A stretch of DNA of 64,000 nt from Heterobilharzia americana (lineage: Eukaryota > Platyhelminthes > Trematoda > Strigeidida > Schistosomatidae): NCBI GenBank assembly GCA_944470555.2, contig OX104128.1, positions 63,247,257 through 63,311,256 of the forward strand, given 5' to 3'. Positions 56,775-64,000 of this stretch are shown in pieces. The first letter of the stretch is position 1. Each line of letters starts with the position of its first letter. The notes beneath the pieces are model-generated. The model did not search any database and was not told where the DNA came from. It was given only the letters and a program-made list of their open reading frames with translations. The position numbers and the translations under genes were made by a program.

Positions 56775-56895
56775 TTCCCTACATTATTATTACTATTATT
56801 TTTATTTTTAATTTTATTTATTTATTTTTTTATTTTTATTTTTATTTTTTTTATTTTTTATTTTATTTTATTTATTTATTTATTTATTTTTTTAC
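56775..56895. repeat. T/A-rich low-complexity tract in CR1-like 3' UTR
   Basis: TTTATTTTTATTT-type run of about 120 bases. The minus-strand copy has a shorter counterpart near 57900-57965. Confidence 0.9.
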
Positions 56896-58104
56896 TCTTC
56901 CTTACTTCTCTCTTCATTCCTTTACCACTACCTTAATATTCTCTTTCAGGTACCTACACAGACAGGAGTCACGGTTGTTCTCTAAACTTCCCAGCAGCCC
57001 GTAGCTCCCTAATCACTCTACAAATTACAACCTACTAACCCACAAAACATCCACCTCACCGAAGCTAAAAGCAAGAAAGCAGAGGGGATTTCCTCGTCCA
57101 CTGCAGGAGTGAACCGAACAACTGGAACCAAGCCCTAAGAACTAGACGCGAGAGATCAAAAACTACTAGTTTTCTACGCTCGCACTATCAATATTGGATA
57201 TTGGATATTCACACATTTCAATATGACGGTACAAATATGACCTTGGGGAGGTATGCAACTTATATGAATCTTTTAAGACTATTTATGGTATTTAAGATAA
57301 ACTTTATCCTTTTATAAGCGCAGAAATGCCACTCGTATTTCAATGCTGCTGTTTTATGCTCGAAGCAGCTTCATGTTTCGCAGTAACCCGAGGTTTTTGG
57401 ACGATTTCATGTTCAGAAAAGAGAGGACTTTGGCTTTAGCATAACATCGCAGTGAATAAATTCATTGTCTTAAGTTTAAAAGATTTTGGGGTGATTATCC
57501 TGTGTTGTCTTTGACTGTATAAAACGTTTAAGACCCAGTTTCTCCTTGAAACACGTAGAGGCACCCACATTACCTACTAATTTTCCTCTAGCTACTACAC
57601 TCCAATATCCAATATTGATAGTGCGAGCGTAGAAAACTGGTAGTTTTTTGATCTCTTGCATCTAGTTCTTAGGGCTTGGTTCGAGTTGTTCAGTTCACTC
57701 CTGCAGTGAACAGGAGACCGGCTCTGCTTTCTTTCTTTTAGCTTCGGTGAGATGGATGTTTTGTGGGTTAGTAGGTTGTAATTTGTAGAGTGATTAGGGA
57801 GCTACGGGTTGCTGGGAAGTTTAGAGAACTGCCGTGACTCCTGTCTGTGTAGGTACCTGAAAGGGAGTAGTAAGGTAGTGGTAAAGTAATGAGAGAATAA
57901 AGAAAGGAAAAAATAAAAACAAAAAGTTAAAAAAAAATTAAAAAAGAGGGGAAAAAATAATAATATAGGGAAGATAAAAGGGAAGGAGAAGAAAAGGAGG
58001 GGTGAAAAGAGAACGAAAGAAAAGTATTTGGGAATTGCCCGAATGGTCGCGTGGGTTTGGTTCCTACAGAAGAATTAGTAGGTAATATGGGTGTATTAAT
58101 GAGG

Positions 58105-58900
58105 TAGTCCCTCATGAGCTCATAGTTGGCCTTGTTGTAGCAAGGGAAGGTGTTGGACGTCTCCAGTTGCAGAGCCTTCCTAGTAATCATAGAGAAGGTG
58201 ATTACAGCGTGGTCACTGAGGCCAAGGGGAGGTTGGATGCAAACGTCCTCAATGAGAAATTCATCGTTCGTCAGAACGAAGTCAAGGCGCGATGCGTTTC
58301 CGTTAAGTCCCCAGCGTGTAGCATCACCCACTTTCTCTGAGAGGCCAGCAGTCCTAATTGTATCCTTCAGCTTCTGACTGAAGGATCTGATGCGCCGGCG
58401 ATGACTACGGAATCGTAATTTGCAGAGGAAGTCGTTAAGATAGCCTTGATGACCATTTCCTTATGTGTAGGGGAGCTGGTGGGGGACTGATATATAACTC
58501 CGAGCAGGTATTTGGTACGGTGGAGAGTGAAGTAGCACCATAGAGACTCCGGGAGCTGGGTTAAGGCCGTATCGCTAACCATCCTTGCCTTTAAACAGGG
58601 GTTTACGTAGATAGCCACTCCCCCTCCTGCTCTATGTTCCCTGTCCCTGCGGAAGAGTTCCATGCCAGTAACATGCATCTCTTCGTCGGAGATGTCTGGC
58701 GAGGGCCAGGATTCTGTGATGAATATGATGTCCGAGTGCTGATGTTCACGCAGCGTCCTCATTCCTGCTACCTTCCCCCTTAGCCCCCTAAAGTTGCTGT
58801 ACATACATATTAGAGCGTGCATGGTGAGAAGCGAGGTCCGGTTGTATATTTTCGCGGGATGAGTGCTTACGTGGTTGGGTCTAGCCTCTCCAGTCCCCAT
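58105..58900 (-). pseudogene. CR1-like ORF2 N-terminal endonuclease (APE type)
   Basis: Minus-strand frame from 58900: ALICMYSNFRGLRGKVAGM (N-terminal YxNxRGL), DIIFITESWPSPDISDEE (catalytic Glu), RAGGGVAIYV, LGVIYQSPTSS, DSVVIAG. There the GDFNAP motif is lost in a small deletion with a frame change near 58395, and then it resumes with NASRLDFVLTNDEFLIEDV and PPLGLSDHAVITFS (the SDH motif). The frame runs into the 3' UTR at about 58105, so RT is absent. Loss of the GDFNA aspartate alone would inactivate the nuclease. Confidence 0.82.
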
Positions 58901-59039
58901 AGGACTGGCATTGTTCCGTTTTTTGTGTTTTGTCCTTAACTTGGGTGGGGGCTGTGGTAGTGGTGGCTTCTTTACTTGATGTATCTAACTCACTGGTCAG
59001 CACCTGTCTGACGACTACTGACTCCAGAGGTCTTGGTGG

Positions 59040-60597
59040 TTACCGTCTCTCCTCTTGCCCTGCGGGTCTAGGCTTACTTTCACATATACGTATTGAGCCG
59101 CCCATGCGATCTTTCGCATTATACCATGTGTGTAGAACGTCTGTGAGGGAGGCATATGAGTCGAACTGGACGGCGAGTAGTCTGGGATTGGGTATGGTCT
59201 TCAGGTGCGCTGGCCTTGGCAGTCTACTGACGCTGTTGGCCGGTATACTGTAGAGACCAACTTTGGTTGAGAGCCATTGCCATTGTTGGATGTCGGGAAA
59301 GTACCGATCTTTAACCAAGCGGACACTTGGCAATTCTGGAATTCCATGTACAACTATATTGTTGTTTCTGTTGGGATTTCCAACCGCTGACTTTCTCTCC
59401 TCTTCTCTTATTGACCATAACTTGTCAGGCGTGGCCCGAATTTTACAGGCATTAACAACGTCCGGTTGTCGCGAGAGAAGGAGTGTGTCTTCAGACTCTT
59501 TGGCGGTATTTAGGGACACACGTAAAGGGGGTGGCTTATCTCGGGGTGCACGGCTTCCTCGAGAAAGGCGACATAAAGTTGCAGGGAGGGGAGGGAGTCC
59601 CAGCATCTGACAGTAGTCGGTCCACATTCGGCTGTCAAACCGTTCCCTCTCGACCAACAATGAGTCTGTCGATACATCGACGTTGAACAAAATGATCGAG
59701 TTGGTCCTCCTGTGACCTGGGTTCGTTGTGGGTGGCACGCCCGACTTCCCAATGGGTTTGAGTAATTCCACTGGTTGTTTCTCAGTCACGGTGTGTGGGG
59801 TGTTTGGAATGGGTTTCGTAGAGGCTTCAGCGGTCGATGTCTTTGGCCATGCGCTTGACGTCCCCTGGGGCCGGGTAGGAGTATGGAGACTTGACCTAAT
59901 ATGGTCCCCACGCGAGGTGGCGTGCCCACAGCTGGAGCTCTAGGTCTGTTTCCAGGTCTCTCTGTGTTATCCTTTGGTGTTAACCCTACTTTATTCGAGG
60001 ATGCTGGTAGCTTTTGCGTGGCGGAGAGCATCTCCTTCAGGCTTTCTGTGCGGAGTGCGGGCATTTTCCTGCACTCTGGACAGATGTACCAGAACCACTT
60101 GCATGGTTGTCTCTTCATCAGCTTATAGTATTGTCGGGGGACTTTGGTGTCGCAGTGGCAATGCGCCCATCGTTGACATAGGTTGCATGCAAATGCCTCA
60201 TCGACTACCGAAACAACTTTGGTGCAAACACTGCAGCCATCGGGTGTCGTAATACAGCCTTCCTTCCATGAATAAGGTGCTACGGATTGTGGCGAACTGC
60301 TTGTGGCTGCCTTGTTCTGAAGCCTTTTACGTCGTCTTCTATTTCAGGCATGGTATGATCCTTGCTCAAGATAGGACTAGTTTGTGACGGGCTAGTGCTA
60401 CTCTGTGTCACCTGTCTGATGGCGACTGGAATTCTAGAAACATGGGTTGGCCACTTCTTTAGAAGTTCGGTGTTCTGCCCTACCTCTGTTTGTCTTCTAG
60501 TACAGACTAGTGTGTTGTTTCGGGTATTATTGTCCTTTTTTGTGCACGACCGCGTTATCCGTGTCAAAGCTTCGTGTCTAGCCTTTTGGGCAGACAT
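59040..60597 (-). pseudogene. CR1-like ORF1 with PHD-type zinc finger
   Basis: Starts MSAQKARHEALTRITRSCTK (60597). After a frameshift near 60300 a zinc-binding module follows (60270-60070): CSVC, then CNLC, then QRWAHCHC, then WYICPEC. This spacing fits a PHD finger (C4HC3), as found in ORF1 proteins of many CR1-type elements, where ORF1 binds element RNA. A basic, Pro-rich stretch comes next (59.8-60.1 kb). A further frame change leads to 59789-59040, with NNNIVVHGIPEL, QWQWLSTKVGLYSIPANSVS and LKTIPNPRLLAVQFDSYASL, resembling an RRM-like ORF1 domain (IVVxGIPE is typical). It is broken by at least two frameshifts. It overlaps nothing on the + strand that looks coding. Confidence 0.78.
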
Positions 60598-61095
60598 GTC
60601 GCTATGATATAAACTTCTTGGGAAAACAAGTAGTTAACAACAATAAGAGGGTTGAAGACTGAATGCAGCAAAAGGACAGAATAGAAAAGGGAAGATAATT
60701 TATGTTGGCTCACCTTCAGACACTTGTCACTTGATCCTCTGCTCTTGACCAACGAGTTTAACCGTAAGCTCCAGATGCGTATGTATAACCAGGAAAGATA
60801 TTTCCTGGGGAATGACCTCCGAGGAGAACCGAGAGCTAAGGCAGTTTGGCAGTTGAAACGCCCAAGAACCACTGACAGGAGGTAGACCGGTTGGTTCAAA
60901 GGAATAATAATGCCAATTTTCAACTGTTGTGAGGTGGGCTGACGAATACGCAGCGGTGAGGTGCGTGCAGGAACAGAAGTGCTACAAACGCTTGACCTTC
61001 TTAGATTGAGTATTGCAAGTGGGAGTTTTTCAATGTGGAAAAATCCAAAAGCTGAGAGACGAGCGAAAACACGTCACTATTGTAATTCTCACTCA

Positions 61096-61336
61096 ATGTT
61101 GCTACGGCGGCTGCAGTGCGTAGGCGGATTTTATTGTGCTAGATTAGCTACACACTTGACTGGTGGTGGAATTAGCTACTTATGATCAAGGCTGCAGTAC
61201 AGTTGACTCATTGTTATCAAGGGAAGACTTCGCAGAGCAAACTGAATAAGATCAAGAAACCGAAATCCAAGCCCACTAACAACAATATACGGACAATAGC
61301 AAATTAGAACAGTCACTTATATGCAAAGTATGACGA
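61096..61336 (+). repeat. 241-bp direct repeat at the edge of the inverted arm
   Basis: Identical to 62451-62691 except one T/C difference near 61166. At 61336/61337 it is joined to mid-exon 4 of ARL8 with one base of possible overlap. This is the tail-to-head junction expected if the segment from ARL8 exon 4 (35463) to 34108 had been tandemly duplicated (unit 1,356 bp), with the first unit later truncated at 61096. Confidence 0.9.
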
Positions 61337-61469
61337 GTATTAGGAAACAAAAGGGACCTGCCCAATGCTCTTGCTGAACATGAGCTGATTACTGCACTTA
61401 ATTTAGGAGCCATAACTGATCGTGAAATATGTTGTTACTCTATTTCGTGCAAAGAGCAAGAAAATATAG
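61337..61469 (+). pseudogene. ARL8: ARL8 exon 4 fragment (duplicated)
   Basis: Carries the last 133 bases of ARL8 exon 4, from inside the NKRD motif region to ATAG|GTAAGT, identical to the intact gene at 35462-35330. Exons 1-3 and the first 100 bases of exon 4 are absent here, so it cannot make a GTPase. The donor site is intact, so it could act as a cryptic exon end if transcribed. Confidence 0.92.
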
Positions 61470-63009
61470 GTAAGTTTTGTCACATACGATCGTTCTCTAA
61501 ATTATTGAATAATGTGGTTGAAAAAAATGTTTATGGATGCTTATCCTCCCATTATTTCGTAGTTGAAAGTCGTGTAACTACCATAAATAACCTAATGAAA
61601 TAAATTTGAGTTTGGTGAGATTGAAGTGTTGAGTCACTTTTTGAATTTAGCTCGGCAAAGTTCTCAAAAAAGGTGTTAAGTGTATAGGGGTGTCCTGATA
61701 AAGTTATCGTCCTTTATTACACCGTAGTTCCATATTGCAAACAGATGAATTAACACAAAACCTGGTACGAAAGTGTTTGGTTTCTACCTTTGACTGCTAC
61801 TTAAAACCTAGTAATCTGATGTACATTCACGTATTGAGCTACTAACCTTACCGTTGTGTAAACGCCTACAGTAGTCTCGTGGCAACTAGTATCTGAATGT
61901 CTGGCACACTAGTCTGAACCACGCACAAAAGTATGATTCATTCGTCCTCAGATTTGCACCTCACACCAGAAGCATTTAAACATATCTGACTATACTTATT
62001 TCAGTTTTATCTAAATAAGATCAATGCCGTTTCTAAAACATACTTTCGTTCTTATTATTACTGTGTATTTTAAAGAGTTCTCATCTAGTTCGATTACTGT
62101 GTTTGCTGGTTATTTGAGACAGTTTCTGTCCCTCGTTCAATTCAGTTATCTTAAACATACTTCGTATACTTTTGATTTATGGAGTTATGGTCTGCCCATA
62201 GATTTCTTGTTTAGACTGAAGTATGTTTATGTTAGGCATACACCGACAGATTGCATTTCCGTGACTATCTTATTCATAGCGTCTAATCAGTCGTAACAAA
62301 CTGACCGATTAGATAAACTGCAAAGCTCATCTAGTACTTTTCAACCCTTATCTGAAAAACTAAAGGGACAGTCAGCTACCCAACGGGGATCAAGTAGTTG
62401 TACACTGTTTCGTTTTATACTATTGTATGTAGTCAACGTCAAAAATTTCTATGTTGCTACGGCGGCTGCAGTGCGTAGGCGGATTTTATTGTGCTAGATT
62501 AGCTACACACTTGACTGGTGGCGGAATTAGCTACTTATGATCAAGGCTGCAGTACAGTTGACTCATTGTTATCAAGGGAAGACTTCGCAGAGCAAACTGA
62601 ATAAGATCAAGAAACCGAAATCCAAGCCCACTAACAACAATATACGGACAATAGCAAATTAGAACAGTCACTTATATGCAAAGTATGACGAAGGTAAATC
62701 GTTATAATCTGACCTTCAGACGCCAAGTAATGTGCAAATTAGCAGCCAATTGGTGAATCCATTCCAATGAAATAAATACTTCCCGATGTCTACACTTTTG
62801 GGTTAGAAGTATGGATCACTAAGCAAGATTGTAAAATTGTGTACGGCACATGTATGATGAAATCAATATGTAACCTAACAGAAAGCAGCTACCTTGAAGT
62901 GGTGATCAGCCTTGCATATTACAACCACCCAAAGAACCGTACTGACTGGAACGCCTGTTTCTTAAGGTCCGACCGTGCTGAAAAGATCTTTCGGATAGTG
63001 GTAAAATAA

Positions 63010-64000
63010 AGAGCAGTTGCCGTTACGGTGTAGGTAGCTATGTATTAATGGCGGTCTTAAGGTGAAGTTGTACTGCTAGCTGGACGGGAGTGTGGCAGCA
63101 ATAATTTGTTCCCCGTGGATGACTAGCAGTATCATGCTGATACTGCCTTCCCTATGGGAAGGGCGAAGGCGGTTTAGAAGAGGTTTGCCCCAAAAATAGT
63201 ACACTCCTCCCTTCTTTGTAGTACTGAGGCGCGGGCCGTATGGCGTTTCCTATCCGGCGTAAGAACAACCGAATCTCAAAGCAAAAGCCGTCAAAAGGTT
63301 GTGTATGACGGTCCTCAAACAAGTGTCGCATGGGCTCTGCGGTTATGCAAAGCTAATCTCTCCCCCCTCTCAGATAGCTTGCAGGGACAACTTCCACGGT
63401 TGTGGGCAGCTGGGAGGTCCCGGTTGCCCGCGCGCTCCCAGTGGTACCCAATCAAACATAACCTGACCTCCTTGCTTATGTTTCCTCCTTTGCTTTCACT
63501 TCATGGTCCTAATATTAAGCCTGTTGCAACTCCCTTAACCTCCCACTCTGCGACCATTACTAACGATCTAAGCTATCAAAATGTCATTCCTAGTCTCCAT
63601 AATCTCCACTATCAATTTCACATTGGAGCTTTCAACATCCGAACCCTATGCCTAATCGGACAAAAGGCATCGCTTGACAAAACTCTGGATCCTCGGACCG
63701 TGGATGTATGCTGTTTCCGAGACTCGAGTGCCATTAATAATTTGACTTTACCTGGCCAATGTGGTGAATCTTTAGAGCTTACTTTATGAATGTTCAGAGA
63801 TTTAATGGCTAGCTTCCGTAGACCTGCTAGTGTAGGCGTAGCATTAAGTTCCCGAGCGGGGAGCACACATCTCAACTGAATACCAGTCAACAGCCATCTG
63901 TGTTCTGTTCGACTGAATGCATCCGTAAGAACTAGGAAGGATCGTGAGACTGGTCGATGTCTTTTCGTAACTTCCACCTACGTGCCCACCGACTGCAGTT
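63010..64000 (+). mobile_element. 5' part of second-family RTE, inverted-duplicate copy
   Basis: The same frame as at 33498-33010, here 63301-63789 on the + strand (MYDGPQTSVAWALRLCKANL ... FHIGAFNIRTLCLIGQ). It is a copy by segmental duplication, not by a separate transposition, because the identical lesions and flanks are carried along. Confidence 0.88.

Larger units (their letters stand above)
54850..57209 (+). mobile_element. CR1-like non-LTR retrotransposon, 5'-truncated, RT intact
   Basis: Starts directly at the end of the preceding tail fragment with the RT frame already open, and extends through the RT stop (56676), a 3' UTR with a T/A-rich tract (56775-56895) and the shared 3' end with TATTGGA repeats (57190-57209). 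The same 3' UTR recurs inverted at 57601-58120, so the two copies lie tail to tail about 390 bp apart. Confidence 0.88.
57601..60930 (-). mobile_element. CR1-like non-LTR retrotransposon with ORF1 and endonuclease, RT deleted
   Basis: Minus strand, 5' to 3': 5' UTR (left end near 60930 is uncertain), ORF1 (60597-59040), ORF2 endonuclease (58900-58105), then a jump at about 58100 straight into the 3' UTR and tail (58100-57601) that match 56645-57209. About 1.5-2 kb, including the whole RT, is missing by internal deletion. Same family as the + copy at 54850, judged by the shared 3' UTR. Confidence 0.85.
61336..64000 (-). repeat. Right arm of the large inverted duplication
   Basis: Reverse complement of 32799-35463, without indels wherever compared. 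It runs off the window end, so the full length is unknown. Contains the ARL8 exon 4 fragment, intron 4 sequence, the 241-bp unit (62451-62691) and the 5' part of the second-family RTE (63000-64000). Confidence 0.95.

Noticed and set aside
58930..60252. Several + strand frames of 67-115 aa
   Set aside because: They are shadows of the minus-strand CR1-like ORF1, whose zinc-finger and RRM-like motifs are clear.
1..64000. CRISPR array, operons, bacterial promoters or terminators
   Set aside because: No regularly spaced short repeats; introns and retrotransposons show nuclear eukaryotic DNA.

Overview
The window looks like nuclear DNA of a blood fluke (Schistosoma or a close relative). It is AT-rich and dominated by retrotransposons. 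The two host genes are split by introns, three of which are only 34, 48 and 35 bp. There are several tRNA-derived SINEs carrying hammerhead-ribozyme cores, as in the schistosome SM-alpha family. RTE-clade, CR1-like, Penelope-like and Ty3/gypsy elements are mixed together. The species is inferred from this repeat repertoire, not from a marker gene.

Layout. 1-6 kb: the 3' part of an ERCC6L/PICH-like SNF2 ATPase gene on the + strand (large exon 750-2312, probable last exon 5655-5936). A gypsy RT relic lies upstream of it, and a rearranged LTR element (gag plus an inverted LTR piece) sits in its intron. 6-9 kb: a cluster of hammerhead-bearing SINEs. 9-12.3 kb: RTE copy A, inserted inside an old SM-alpha-like SINE. 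12.3-30 kb: AT-rich spacer with decayed Penelope, SINE and foldback/MITE-like pieces and many 3' tails of a second RTE family. 30.4-33.8 kb: a nearly full-length but broken copy of that second family on the minus strand. 35.3-36.0 kb: ARL8, a small GTPase, four of its probable five exons. 36.4-40.6 kb: a CR1-like relic split by RTE copy B. 41.2-42.7 kb: a Penelope-like element with RT and GIY-YIG parts. 42.7-49.7 kb: higher-GC DNA in which I recognise nothing. 49.7-51.1 kb: 5'-truncated RTE copy C, almost identical to B. 54.2-60.9 kb: CR1-like elements, one + copy with an open RT frame facing a - copy that keeps ORF1 and endonuclease but has lost RT. 61.3-64 kb: an inverted duplicate of 32.8-35.46 kb, including part of ARL8 exon 4.

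Only ERCC6L-like and ARL8 are host genes I can support. Nearly everything else is mobile DNA, and its nesting gives a relative history: old SINE and CR1-like relics, then RTE A and B inserted into them, then C as a very recent insertion. The strongest unusual observations are RTE copies that share identical disabling lesions yet have separate target-site duplications, the near-perfect inverted duplication involving ARL8 with a tandem-duplication junction at its edge, and the density of hammerhead SINEs, including a head-to-head pair.
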